Shown here one piece after another: positions 8,789 through 17,594 of a DNA stretch of 64,000 bases. The notes under the pieces were generated by a model. It ran no database searches. It was not told where the DNA came from and saw only the letters and a program-made list of their open reading frames with translations. The DNA is taken from NCBI RefSeq assembly GCF_001425705.1, contig NZ_LMDC01000028.1:937119-1001118 (forward strand), given 5' to 3'. A program made the translations under genes and the position numbers. How positions within the stretch are numbered: the first letter of the stretch is position 1; every line of letters starts with the position of its first letter. This DNA is from Pelomonas sp. Root1217 (GTDB taxonomy: Bacteria > Pseudomonadota > Gammaproteobacteria > Burkholderiales > Burkholderiaceae_C).

Positions 8789-10459
8789 TTAGAGCGCGAT
8801 CCGACGGAAGTCGGAGAGCAGCGAAGCAAAGTACACGTTGAAGCGAGCAGCCGCAGCGCCGTCGATGACGCGGTGGTCCCAGCTCAGCGACAGCGGCAGG
8901 ATCAGGCGCGGCTGGAAGGCCTTGCCGTCCCACACGGGCTCGATCGAGCTCTTGCAGACGCCCATGATGGACACCTCGGGCGCATTGATGATGGGCGTGA
9001 AGTACTTGCCGCCGATGCCGCCGAGCGACGAAATCGAGAAGCAGCCGCCGCTCATGTCGGCCGGGCCCAGCTTGCCGTCGCGAGCCTTCTTGGCCAGATC
9101 GCCCATTTCCTGGGTGATCTGGAAGATGCCCTTCTTGTCGGCGTCCTTGATGACGGGCACCACGAGTCCGTTGGGCGTGTCCGCCGCGAAGCCGATGTGG
9201 AAGTAGTTCTTCAGCACCAGCGTGTCGCAGTCGAGCGAGGCGTTGAACTCGGGAAACTTCTTCAGCGCCGCGACGGCGGCCTTGATCATGAAGGCGAGCA
9301 TCGTGACCTTGATGCCGGCCTTCTCGTTCTCCTTGTTCAGCTGGACGCGGAAGGCTTCGAGATCGGTGATGTCCGCGTCGTCATGGTTGGTGACGTGCGG
9401 GATGACGACCCAGTTGCGGTGCAGGTTGGCGCCCGAGATCTTCTTGATGCGGGACAGTTCCTTGCGCTCGACGGGGCCGAACTTCTCGAAGTCGACCTTG
9501 GGCCAGGCCAGCACGTTCAGGCCGGAACCGCTGCCACCACCGCTTGCGGGCGCGGCGGCTTTCTGCGCGGCAGTCTGGAGCTGACCGGACATGACCGCCT
9601 TGACGAAGCCCTGCACGTCGCTCTCGACGATGCGGCCCTTGGCGCCCGTGCCCTTCACTTCGGCCAGCGGCACGCCCAGCTCACGGGCAAGCTTGCGGAT
9701 GCTGGGCGAGGCGTGGGGCAGCTTGCCAGTCGGAGCAACAGGCTCGTGCGGCGGCAACGCCGCCGTCGGTACGGTCTTGGTCTCCGCCGGAGCGGCAGCT
9801 GGGGCTGCTGCGGCAGGCGCCGACGTGGCCACGGGCGCTGCTGTGGCCGGCGCAGGCGCAGGCGCACCACCGGTTGCGGCCACGCGTGCCAGCGGCGAGC
9901 CCTTCTTGACCTTGTCGCCTACCTTGACGAGCAGTTCCTCGACCACGCCGGCATGCGACGACGGGATCTCCATTGAGGCCTTGTCGCTCTCGACGGTGAC
10001 GAGGCTTTGCTCGACCTTGACGGTATCGCCGACCTTCACCAGCAGCTCGATGACGGCCACTTCGTCGAAGTCGCCGATGTCCGGCACTTCGATGGTGACC
10101 GGGCCGCTGCTTTGCGCAGGGGCCGCCGGTGCGGATGCGGCCTGAGCCGGTGCGGGTGCGGGTGCGGGTGCGGGGGCCGTAGCAGCAGGCGCCGGAGCAG
10201 CGGCCGCCGGCGCGGCAGCGCCCTCACCCTCGACGATCACCAGCACGCTGCCTTCCTTGACCTTGTCGCCCACGGCGACCTTGATCTCCTTGACGACGCC
10301 GCCCTGCGACGACGGAATCTCCATCGATGCCTTGTCGCTTTCGACGGTGATCAGGCTCTGCTCGACCTTGACGGTGTCGCCCACCTTGACGAGCACCTCG
10401 ATGACGCCGACCTCATCGAAATCGCCGATGTCGGGAACCTTGACTTCAACCAATGCCAT
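8789..10459 (-). CDS. aceF: Dihydrolipoamide acetyltransferase (E2) of pyruvate dehydrogenase
   Basis: The 556-residue E2 core transfers acetyl groups from lipoamide to CoA. Two lipoyl domains with near-identical [11 protein letters not shown] sites (Lys43, Lys160) are joined by long Ala/Pro swinging linkers. Then come a peripheral-subunit-binding domain ([19 protein letters not shown]) and the catalytic domain ending in [15 protein letters not shown] with the active-site His and Asp. ATG 10459 is chosen because it begins the first lipoyl domain. It sits between aceE (16 bases upstream) and lpdA, so E1, E2 and E3 are made from one operon. The linkers contain simple GGTGCGGGTGCG-type runs that could slip. 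Confidence 0.97.
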   Translation of the reverse strand: MALVEVKVPDIGDFDEVGVIEVLVKVGDTVKVEQSLITVESDKASMEIPSSQGGVVKEIKVAVGDKVKEGSVLVIVEGEGAAAPAAAAPAPAATAPAPAPAPAPAQAASAPAAPAQSSGPVTIEVPDIGDFDEVAVIELLVKVGDTVKVEQSLVTVESDKASMEIPSSHAGVVEELLVKVGDKVKKGSPLARVAATGGAPAPAPATAAPVATSAPAAAAPAAAPAETKTVPTAALPPHEPVAPTGKLPHASPSIRKLARELGVPLAEVKGTGAKGRIVESDVQGFVKAVMSGQLQTAAQKAAAPASGGGSGSGLNVLAWPKVDFEKFGPVERKELSRIKKISGANLHRNWVVIPHVTNHDDADITDLEAFRVQLNKENEKAGIKVTMLAFMIKAAVAALKKFPEFNASLDCDTLVLKNYFHIGFAADTPNGLVVPVIKDADKKGIFQITQEMGDLAKKARDGKLGPADMSGGCFSISSLGGIGGKYFTPIINAPEVSIMGVCKSSIEPVWDGKAFQPRLILPLSLSWDHRVIDGAAAARFNVYFASLLSDFRRIAL

Positions 10460-10475
10460 GTTCTTTGCTCCCGGC

Positions 10476-13184
10476 TTAGGCGTAGAGAGGATTGATCTTG
10501 TCGGCCTTGATGCCGTACTTCGCAATGGCCTCGGCCACCTTGGCGACCGGCACCGCGCCGTCATCGGCCAGCGCCTTCAGCGCGGCCACGACGATGTAGT
10601 GACGGTTGACCTCGAAGTGCTCGCGCAGCTTGGAGCGGAAGTCCGAACGTCCGAAGCCATCGGTGCCCAGCACCTTGTACGAGCGGCCGCGCGGGATGAA
10701 GGCGCGGATCTGCTCGGCGTAGTTCTTCATGTAGTCGGTCGACGCGATGACCGGGCCCTTGGTGTGGCCCAGCTGCTGGGTCACGAAAGGCACGCAGGCC
10801 AGCTCGGTCGGGTGCAGCAGGTTCCAGCGCTCGGCGTTCTGGCCGTCGCGGGCCAGCTCGTTGAAGCTCGGGCAGCTCCACACATTGGCGCCCACTCCCC
10901 ACTCTTCTTCCAGCAGCATCTTGGCGACCTGGCTTTCGCGCAGGATGGTGCCCGAACCCAGCAGGTTGACGCTGACCGGCTTGGATGCGTCCGCCTCTTC
11001 CAGCAGGTACATGCCCTTGAGAATCTGCTCCTCGGTGCCGGCCTTCAGGCCCGGCATCGGGTAGTTCTCGTTCAGCAGGGTGATGTAGTAGTAGACGTTT
11101 TCCTGGTCTTCCACCATGCGCTTCAAGCCGCGCTGCATGATGACGGCGACTTCATGGGCGAAGGTCGGGTCATAGGACACGCAGTTCGGGATGGTGCCGG
11201 CCAGGATGTGGCTGTGGCCGTCCTCGTGCTGCAGACCTTCGCCGTTCAGCGTCGTACGGCCGGACGTGCCGCCCAGCAGGAAGCCACGCGCCTGCATGTC
11301 GCCGGCCGCCCAGGCCAGATCGCCGATGCGCTGGAAGCCGAACATCGAGTAGTAGACGTAGAACGGGATCATGACGCGGTTGTTCGTCGAGTACGACGTC
11401 GCCGCGGCGATCCAGGAGGCCATGCCGCCGGCCTCGTTGATGCCTTCCTGCAGCACCTGGCCGGCCTTGTCCTCGCGGTAGTACATGACCTGGTCGCGGT
11501 CGACCGGGGTGTACTGCTGGCCCGCGGGGTTGTAGATACCGATCTGGCGGAATAGGCCTTCCATGCCAAAGGTACGTGCCTCGTCAACGAGGATGGGCAC
11601 CGTGCGCGGGCCCAGTTCCTTGTCGCGCAGCAGCGTGGTCAGGAAGCGCACATAGGCCTGGGTCGTCGAGATCTCGCGGCCTTCGGCGGTGGGGTCCAGC
11701 ACGGCCTGGAAGGTGGCCAGGTCGGGCACCTTCAGCGCCTCGTCGGACTTGGCGCGGCGCTTGGGCAGGTAGCCGCCCAGCGCCTGGCGGCGCTCGTGCA
11801 GGTACTTGAGTTCCTGCGAGCCTTCCGGCGGTTGGTAGAACGGGATCTTGGGCAGGTCTTCGTCCGACACCGGGATGTTGAAGCGGTCGCGCATGGCGCG
11901 GATGTCGTCGTCCTGCAGCTTCTTGGTCTGGTGGGCGGTGTTCTTGCCTTCGCCGATCTTGCCCATGCCGAAGCCCTTGACGGTCTTCACGAGCAGCACT
12001 GTCGGCTGGCCGACGGTGTTGACGGCCTTGTGATACGCCGCGTAGACCTTCTGCGGGTCATGGCCGCCGCGCTGCAGGCGCCAGATGTCCTCGTCGCTCA
12101 TCTTGGAGACCATCTCCAGCAGCTTGGGGTGCTTGCCGAAGAAGTTCTTGCGCACGAAGGCGCCGTCGTTGGCCTTCATGGCCTGGTAGTCACCGTCGAC
12201 GGTGTCCATCATGACCTTGCGCAACAGCTCGTCCTTGTCGCGCGCCAGCAGCGGGTCCCAGTAGCCGCCCCAGATCAGCTTGATGACGTTCCAGCCCGCA
12301 CCGCGGAACTCGCCTTCCAGCTCCTGGATGATCTTGCCGTTGCCACGCACTGGGCCATCCAGGCGCTGCAGGTTGCAGTTGACGACGAAGATCAGGTTGT
12401 CCAGCTTCTCCCGTGCGGCCAGGCCGATGGCGCCCAGCGATTCCGGCTCGTCCATCTCGCCGTCGCCCAAGAAGACCCAGACCTTGCGCTTGCTCGTATC
12501 GGCGATGCCGCGGGCGTGCAGGTACTTCAGGAAGCGCGCCTGGTAGATGGCCATCAAGGGGCCCAGGCCCATCGAGACGGTCGGGAACTGCCAGAACTCG
12601 GGCATCAGCTTCGGGTGCGGGTAGCTGGACAGACCCTTGCCGTCGACTTCCTGGCGGAAGTTGATCAGCTGCTCCTCGGTGATGCGGCCTTCCATGAAGG
12701 CGCGGGCATAGATGCCGGGCGCGCTGTGGCCCTGGATGTAGAGCAGGTCGCCGCCGTGCACGCCGTCGTCGGCATGCCAGAAGTGGTTGAAACCGCAGCC
12801 CAGCATGGTCGCCAGCGATGCGAACGAGCTGATGTGACCGCCCAGGTCACCGCCGTCTTCCGGGTTGTGCTTGTTGGCGCGCACCACCATCGCCATGGCG
12901 TTCCAGCGCATGTAGGCGCGCAGGCGTTCTTCGATCTCGATGTTGCCGGGGAAGCGCTCTTCCTGGTCGGTCGGGATGGTGTTGACGTAGGCCGTGTTGG
13001 CCGAGAACGGCACCTCGATGCCGGCCTGGCGGGCGTGGTCGATCAGGGTCTCGAGCAGGAAGTGGGCGCGGTCGCCACCTTCCTCGCCGATGACGGCCGA
13101 AAGGGCATCCAGCCACTCACGGGTTTCCTGCGGATCTTGGTCGTTCGCGGCGGCGCCGAGAAAGTCTTGCGGCTGGGCTGACAT
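10476..13184 (-). CDS. aceE: Pyruvate dehydrogenase E1 component, homodimeric type
   Basis: At 902 residues this is the usual length of the homodimeric AceE that decarboxylates pyruvate and acetylates lipoyl-E2. The thiamine diphosphate motif runs from GDGEMDEPES (240-249) to NCN (269-271), and a conserved GHISSFAS block lies near residue 116. It heads the aceE-aceF-lpdA-hydrolase operon. A ribosome-binding site AGGAG lies upstream of its ATG. The intergenic region to the divergent kinase gene holds direct and inverted repeats that may control it. Confidence 0.97.
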   Translation of the reverse strand: MSAQPQDFLGAAANDQDPQETREWLDALSAVIGEEGGDRAHFLLETLIDHARQAGIEVPFSANTAYVNTIPTDQEERFPGNIEIEERLRAYMRWNAMAMVVRANKHNPEDGGDLGGHISSFASLATMLGCGFNHFWHADDGVHGGDLLYIQGHSAPGIYARAFMEGRITEEQLINFRQEVDGKGLSSYPHPKLMPEFWQFPTVSMGLGPLMAIYQARFLKYLHARGIADTSKRKVWVFLGDGEMDEPESLGAIGLAAREKLDNLIFVVNCNLQRLDGPVRGNGKIIQELEGEFRGAGWNVIKLIWGGYWDPLLARDKDELLRKVMMDTVDGDYQAMKANDGAFVRKNFFGKHPKLLEMVSKMSDEDIWRLQRGGHDPQKVYAAYHKAVNTVGQPTVLLVKTVKGFGMGKIGEGKNTAHQTKKLQDDDIRAMRDRFNIPVSDEDLPKIPFYQPPEGSQELKYLHERRQALGGYLPKRRAKSDEALKVPDLATFQAVLDPTAEGREISTTQAYVRFLTTLLRDKELGPRTVPILVDEARTFGMEGLFRQIGIYNPAGQQYTPVDRDQVMYYREDKAGQVLQEGINEAGGMASWIAAATSYSTNNRVMIPFYVYYSMFGFQRIGDLAWAAGDMQARGFLLGGTSGRTTLNGEGLQHEDGHSHILAGTIPNCVSYDPTFAHEVAVIMQRGLKRMVEDQENVYYYITLLNENYPMPGLKAGTEEQILKGMYLLEEADASKPVSVNLLGSGTILRESQVAKMLLEEEWGVGANVWSCPSFNELARDGQNAERWNLLHPTELACVPFVTQQLGHTKGPVIASTDYMKNYAEQIRAFIPRGRSYKVLGTDGFGRSDFRSKLREHFEVNRHYIVVAALKALADDGAVPVAKVAEAIAKYGIKADKINPLYA

Positions 13185-13237
13185 GGCCGTGTCTCCTAGT
13201 AATTCCGCCTCTGCGGGCGAAAGTGGCAGTTCTAACA

Positions 13238-13317
13238 GGTGCGAGGTGCGGACCCAGGCCCGCGAGCGGGGCGGAGTGTCTCACAGGCTCGAGTATTTTC
13301 CCAAATGGTGCGAGGTG
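13238..13317. repeat. Pair of 11-bp direct repeats between aceE and kinase gene
   Basis: GGTGCGAGGTG occurs exactly at 13238-13248 and 13307-13317 in the 183-base divergent promoter region. Such spaced repeats could be regulator binding sites for aceE or the kinase gene. No binding protein can be named from sequence. Confidence 0.5.
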
Positions 13318-13336
13318 ATTTCTTATTGTGAAATCA
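13316..13336. promoter_or_regulatory. 7-bp inverted repeat upstream of the kinase gene
   Basis: TGATTTC (13316-13322) and GAAATCA (13330-13336) form a perfect dyad with a 7-base spacer, about 30 bases before the kinase ATG. It is AT-rich and overlaps the end of the second direct repeat. Its shape is that of an operator; the protein that would bind it is unknown. Confidence 0.5.
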
Positions 13337-13367
13337 GCAGGACCGACATCGCCCCGGATAATTGCGC

Positions 13368-15959
13368 ATGCCTCCTGTCTCCGCCTCGCCCAACCGCAGC
13401 CAACGCTGGCTCGCCACGATGCGCCGCCTGGTCGCCACCTGGTGGTTCAAGCAGTCGCCGTCGCGCCAGGACCGCCTGGCCACGCTGGGTCCCCTGATCT
13501 CGGTGCTGCTCTTCCTGGCGGCCATCATTTCGGCCTTCTGGTACCTGCGCAACGAAGAAATCGAGCGCGAGACCGAGTCGGTCAAGCGCGACACCGAGAT
13601 CGCCCAGCAGCAGATCCGCCTGCGCCTGATCGAGAACCAGGAGCAGCTCGTGCGCATCGCGCGGGAGGTCGTCACCCGCCAGATCGACGCCCACGAGTTC
13701 TCGGCCCAGGCCCAGGCCTTTGCGCGCGAACGGCCCGAGCTGACGCATGTGACCTGGCTCAGCGCCAAGCGCGAGCGGCGCAGCAGCGTCGGCGCGGCGG
13801 GCTTCCAGGCTGACGGCCTGATGTCGGCGGACGGCGATGACCCGTCCATGCCCATGGCCAACCAGTCCAATGCCGCGGCCATCGCTTTCGAAGCGGCCAA
13901 GGACCGCCGCCAGCCGGTCTATTCGCCGCCCTTCGCCGACGCCAACGGCGTCACCGTCTTCCAGTTGCACATCCCGTTGATCGACCGTGGCGGCTTCGCC
14001 GGCGTGCTGATCGCCGAGTACACGGTCGAGTCCCTGCTGCGCTACTACGTGCCCAGCGAGGTCGCCACCCGCCACAGCATCGCCGTGCTGGATTCGCGCG
14101 ACCAGGTCGTCAGCAGTACCGTGACGCCCATGCCGGGCCAGGTGCTGCGCCGCGCCTCGCTGCTGCACGACGTGCCGCTCGCGCCGGCACTCAATGGCCT
14201 GGTGCTGCGCGGCCAGGGCTGGCGCACCTCCATCGGCCTGATCAACAACGCATTGTTCTGGCTGGTGCTGGCGCTGGCGGGCATGACGGTGTGGATGTTG
14301 CTGGGCACCTGGCGCCACATGCGCCGGCGAACCCAGATCCAGAACGCACTGACGCTGGAAACCAACTTCCGCCGCGCCATGGAGAACTCCATGCTGACCG
14401 GCATGCGCGCCATGGACATGGACACGCGCATCACCTACGTCAACCCGGCCTTCTGCGCGATGACCGGCTTCTCTGAAGCCGACCTCGTCGGCCGCACACC
14501 ACCCTACCCGTTCTGGCCCGTGGACCGCCGCGAGGAGAACGCCCGCCTGCTGCAGCAGGAGCTGCAGGGCCGAAGCCCGTCGGGTGGGGTGGAGGTCAAG
14601 ATCCAGCGCAAGGACGGCAGCCAGTTCGATGCCCGCGTCTACGTGTCGCCGCTGGTGGACACCAAGGGCAAGCAGACCGGCTGGATGACCTCGATGACCA
14701 ACATCACCGAGGCCAAGCGCGTGCGTGACCAGCTCTCGGCTTCACACGAGCGCTTCACCACCGTACTGGAAGGGCTGGACGCCGCCGTGTCCGTGCTGTC
14801 GGTGCAGCCACCCGAGCTGCTGTTCGCCAACCGCAGCTACCGGCTCTGGTTCGGCGCCGACCCGGCCGGCCACGCGCTGCTGGCCGGCGGCCATCTGCTG
14901 GGCACGACCAGCCGCCGCGGCAGCCTGGATGATGGCGCCGACGAAGTCGACGACTATTCCGGCCTGCCCGCCGAGGCACTGACCGAGACCGGCTCCGACC
15001 CGCGCGAGGTCTATGTCGAGTCCCTGGCCATGTGGTTTGACGTGCGTGCGCGCTATCTGCAGTGGACGGACGGCCGTCTGGCGCAGATGCTGATCGCCAC
15101 CGACATCACGATGCGCCGCCACGCCGAGGCGCAAGCCGCGCTGCAGGCGGACAAGGCGCAGGTGACAAGCCGGCTGATGACCATGGGCGAGATGGCCTCC
15201 AGCGTCGCCCACGAGCTGAACCAGCCGCTGACTGCCATCACCAACTACTGCAACGGCATGGTCAGTCGCGTGCGCAACGACAGCATCGACAAGGATGCGC
15301 TGATGGCCGCGCTGACCAAGACGGCCAAGCAGGCCGAGCGCGCTGGCCAGATCATTCACCGCATCCGCAACTTCGTGAAGCGCAGCGAGCCGCAACGCCA
15401 GCCCGCCAACGCCGCCGACATCGTCGAGGACGCGGTTGAGCTCGCCGGCATTGAGCTGCGCCGGCGCAACGTGGCCATCCACACCTATGTCGCCCAGCGC
15501 CTGCCGCAGCTGATGGTGGACCCCATCCTCATCGAGCAGGTGCTGATGAACCTGCTGAAGAACGCCGCCGAGGCGATCGACAACGCCTCGCTGCCCACCT
15601 CGCGCCGCCACATCGAGCTGCGCGTCATCCCCAAGCACAGCGCGGAGCTTGGCGGCCAGATCGAGTTCTCGGTCACCGACATGGGGCCGGGTTTGCCCGA
15701 CGAAGTGCTGGCCCGCATGTATGAGGCCTTTTTCTCGACAAAAGCCGACGGATTGGGCATCGGCTTAGGGTTATGCCGGTCTATCGTCGAGTCCCACCAG
15801 GGCCGGATAAAAGCCGAGAACCTCTACAATGGTTCCTTGGTCGTCGGCTGCCGATTTGCATTCACGATTCCGGTCACCATCACCTCAGAACAACTGCGTC
15901 AGGAAGCCTCACCAGGCACTCCCGGCAGCGCTCAGAGAACAGAACCCACAGCACCATGA
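13368..15959 (+). CDS. PAS-domain membrane sensor histidine kinase (FixL/DctB-like)
   Basis: The 863-residue kinase has a membrane helix near residues 40-62, a long periplasmic sensor domain to about 290, a second helix (about 290-312), two PAS-like domains, then HisKA and ATPase domains. The phospho-accepting His615 lies in AHELNQPLTA, the variant shared by FixL, DctB and related kinases. The ATP lid has GIGLGLCRSIVESHQG. ATG 13368 is preferred over the TTG two codons upstream; a later ATG in MRRLVATWW is also possible. It overlaps the response-regulator gene by ATGA, so the two form a co-translated two-component pair. The ligand is unknown. Confidence 0.92.
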   Translation: MPPVSASPNRSQRWLATMRRLVATWWFKQSPSRQDRLATLGPLISVLLFLAAIISAFWYLRNEEIERETESVKRDTEIAQQQIRLRLIENQEQLVRIAREVVTRQIDAHEFSAQAQAFARERPELTHVTWLSAKRERRSSVGAAGFQADGLMSADGDDPSMPMANQSNAAAIAFEAAKDRRQPVYSPPFADANGVTVFQLHIPLIDRGGFAGVLIAEYTVESLLRYYVPSEVATRHSIAVLDSRDQVVSSTVTPMPGQVLRRASLLHDVPLAPALNGLVLRGQGWRTSIGLINNALFWLVLALAGMTVWMLLGTWRHMRRRTQIQNALTLETNFRRAMENSMLTGMRAMDMDTRITYVNPAFCAMTGFSEADLVGRTPPYPFWPVDRREENARLLQQELQGRSPSGGVEVKIQRKDGSQFDARVYVSPLVDTKGKQTGWMTSMTNITEAKRVRDQLSASHERFTTVLEGLDAAVSVLSVQPPELLFANRSYRLWFGADPAGHALLAGGHLLGTTSRRGSLDDGADEVDDYSGLPAEALTETGSDPREVYVESLAMWFDVRARYLQWTDGRLAQMLIATDITMRRHAEAQAALQADKAQVTSRLMTMGEMASSVAHELNQPLTAITNYCNGMVSRVRNDSIDKDALMAALTKTAKQAERAGQIIHRIRNFVKRSEPQRQPANAADIVEDAVELAGIELRRRNVAIHTYVAQRLPQLMVDPILIEQVLMNLLKNAAEAIDNASLPTSRRHIELRVIPKHSAELGGQIEFSVTDMGPGLPDEVLARMYEAFFSTKADGLGIGLGLCRSIVESHQGRIKAENLYNGSLVVGCRFAFTIPVTITSEQLRQEASPGTPGSAQRTEPTAP

Positions 15960-16579
15960 GCTTGATCCCCAAGAAGGGCAACGTCTACGTTGTCGATGAC
16001 GACGAAGCGGTCCGCGACTCCCTGCAGTGGCTTCTCGAAGGCAAGGATTACCGGGTCAAGTGCTTTGACTCGGCCGAATCCTTCCTCGCCCGCTACGACC
16101 CCCGCGAGGTCGCCTGCCTGATTGCCGACATCCGCATGGATGGCATGACCGGCCTGGAACTCCAGGACCGCCTCATCGAACGCAAGAGCCCCCTGCCCAT
16201 CGTCTTCATCACCGGCCACGGCGACGTGCCGATGGCGGTGCAGACGATGAAGAAGGGCGCGATGGACTTCATCGAGAAGCCCTTCAAGGAAGAAGAGCTG
16301 CTGGCCCTGGTGGAGCGCATGCTCGACCAGGCCCGTGAGGCCTTCTCCAGCCACCAGGAAGCCGCCAGCCGCGACGCCCTGCTGGCGCGGCTCACGACGC
16401 GCGAGGCCCAGGTGCTGGAGCGCATCGTCGCCGGCCGCCTGAACAAGCAGATCGCCGACGACCTCGGCATCAGCATCAAGACGGTTGAGGCGCACCGCGC
16501 CAACATCATGGAAAAGCTCAACGCCAACACGGTGGCGGACCTGCTCAAGATTGCCTTGGGCGCGACCGCCAAGGCTTGA
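15956..16579 (+). CDS. FixJ-family response regulator
   Basis: This 207-residue regulator has a receiver domain with acidic pocket residues in VVDDDEA, phospho-acceptor Asp58 (LIADIRMDG) and the conserved Lys in FIEKPFKEEE. A LuxR-type HTH follows (LTTREAQVLERIVAGRLNKQIADDL). ATG 15956 overlaps the kinase stop by four bases, so the two proteins are coupled and are very likely cognate. A strong intrinsic terminator follows 20 bases after the stop, so the operon ends here. The target genes are not visible. Confidence 0.95.
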   Translation: MSLIPKKGNVYVVDDDEAVRDSLQWLLEGKDYRVKCFDSAESFLARYDPREVACLIADIRMDGMTGLELQDRLIERKSPLPIVFITGHGDVPMAVQTMKKGAMDFIEKPFKEEELLALVERMLDQAREAFSSHQEAASRDALLARLTTREAQVLERIVAGRLNKQIADDLGISIKTVEAHRANIMEKLNANTVADLLKIALGATAKA

Positions 16580-16598
16580 TCCTCACTGATACCGAAAG

Positions 16599-16623
16599 GC
16601 CGCTGAACCTTCAGCGGCTTTTT
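16599..16623 (+). terminator. Intrinsic terminator of the two-component operon
   Basis: An 8-bp perfect GC-rich stem, GCCGCTGA (16599-16606) and TCAGCGGC (16611-16618), with a 4-base loop is followed by five T residues. It lies 20 bases past the FixJ-like stop codon. Confidence 0.9.
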
Positions 16624-16641
16624 GCTTTCTGACCCTTCAAT

Positions 16642-16716
16642 TGCAACCACAGAGGCACGGAGACTCAGAGGAAATCAAAGGCTGTTTCTCAGTGCCTCTG
16701 TGCCTCTGTGGTTGCA
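16642..16716. repeat. Dispersed inverted repeat with CCTCTGTG core, copy 1
   Basis: Arms at 16642-16658 and 16700-16716 are perfect 17-bp complements (TGCAACCACAGAGGCAC / GTGCCTCTGTGGTTGCA). Weaker pairing continues inwards. The element lies between the FixJ terminator and the folD start, ending 19 bases before the ATG. A second, related copy lies at 41802-41888. The shared core, CTGTGCCTCTGTGG, marks them as one family. Confidence 0.85.
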
Positions 16717-16735
16717 TTTCTCCTCGGAACCCAAA

Positions 16736-17593
16736 ATGCCCGCCCAACTGATCGACGGCCTCGCCCTCTCCAAGTCCATCCGCGCCGAGGTCGCCACGCG
16801 CGCCGCAGCCTTGACCGCCAAGGGTGTCCAACCTGGCCTGGCCGTCGTCATCGTCGGCGACGACCCGGCCAGCCACGTCTACGTGCGCAACAAGGTCAAG
16901 GCCTGTGCCGACGCCGGCCTGCATTCGGTGCTGGAGAAGTACGAAGCCGGCCTGACTGAAGCGGAGCTCGTGGCCCGCATCGATGCGCTCAACAACGACC
17001 CCAGCATCCACGGCATCCTGGTGCAGATGCCCCTGCCCAAGCACATCGACCCGCACAAGGTCATCGAGGCCATCGCCACCCACAAGGACGTCGACGGCTA
17101 TTCGACGCTGAGCGCCGGTGAGCTGATGACCCAGCTGCCGGGCTTTCGGCCCTGCACGCCCTATGGCTGCATGAAGCTGATCGAGAGCACCGGGCTCGAC
17201 CTGCGCGGCAAGCACGCCGTCGTCATCGGCCGCAGCAACACCGTGGGCAAGCCCATGGCCCTGCTGCTGTTGCAGGCCAATGCCACGGTCACCGTCTGTC
17301 ACAGCGCCACGACCGACATTGGCCACCATACCCGCCAGGCCGATGTCGTCGTCGCCGCGGTCGGCCGCCGCAACATGCTGACCGCCGACATGGTCAAGCC
17401 CGGCGCGGTCGTCATCGACGTGGGCATCAATCGCAACGACGAGGGCAAGCTCTGCGGTGACGTGGACTTCGACGGCGTCAAGGAAGTGGCTGGCTTTATC
17501 ACGCCCGTGCCCGGCGGCGTGGGTCCTATGACCATTGCCATGTTGCTGGTCAACACGCTTGAATCCGCTGAGCGAAGCCTCAAGTCGAACTGA
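16736..17593 (+). CDS. folD: Methylenetetrahydrofolate dehydrogenase/cyclohydrolase
   Basis: FolD interconverts 5,10-methylene-, methenyl- and 10-formyl-tetrahydrofolate, supplying one-carbon units for purines and formylmethionine. The 285-residue length is normal. Conserved blocks are the YVRNKVKAC region with the active-site Lys, [17 protein letters not shown], the NADP site [12 protein letters not shown] and the late [13 protein letters not shown] 16736 begins the family's usual N-terminus; the longer open frame runs back through the repeat and is not coding. The M3 peptidase gene starts one base after the stop. Confidence 0.97.
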   Translation: MPAQLIDGLALSKSIRAEVATRAAALTAKGVQPGLAVVIVGDDPASHVYVRNKVKACADAGLHSVLEKYEAGLTEAELVARIDALNNDPSIHGILVQMPLPKHIDPHKVIEAIATHKDVDGYSTLSAGELMTQLPGFRPCTPYGCMKLIESTGLDLRGKHAVVIGRSNTVGKPMALLLLQANATVTVCHSATTDIGHHTRQADVVVAAVGRRNMLTADMVKPGAVVIDVGINRNDEGKLCGDVDFDGVKEVAGFITPVPGGVGPMTIAMLLVNTLESAERSLKSN

Positions 17594-17594
17594 T

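Noticed and set aside
9780-10240. Simple GGTGCGGGTGCG-type runs in aceF
   Set aside because: They encode the normal Ala/Pro swinging linkers between E2 domains, so they are not a mobile or regulatory repeat.
8630-10420. Repeated GAGAGCGACAAGGCC-type sequence in lpd and aceF
   Set aside because: Three lipoyl domains share the [11 protein letters not shown] site; this is homology of a domain, not a transposed repeat.
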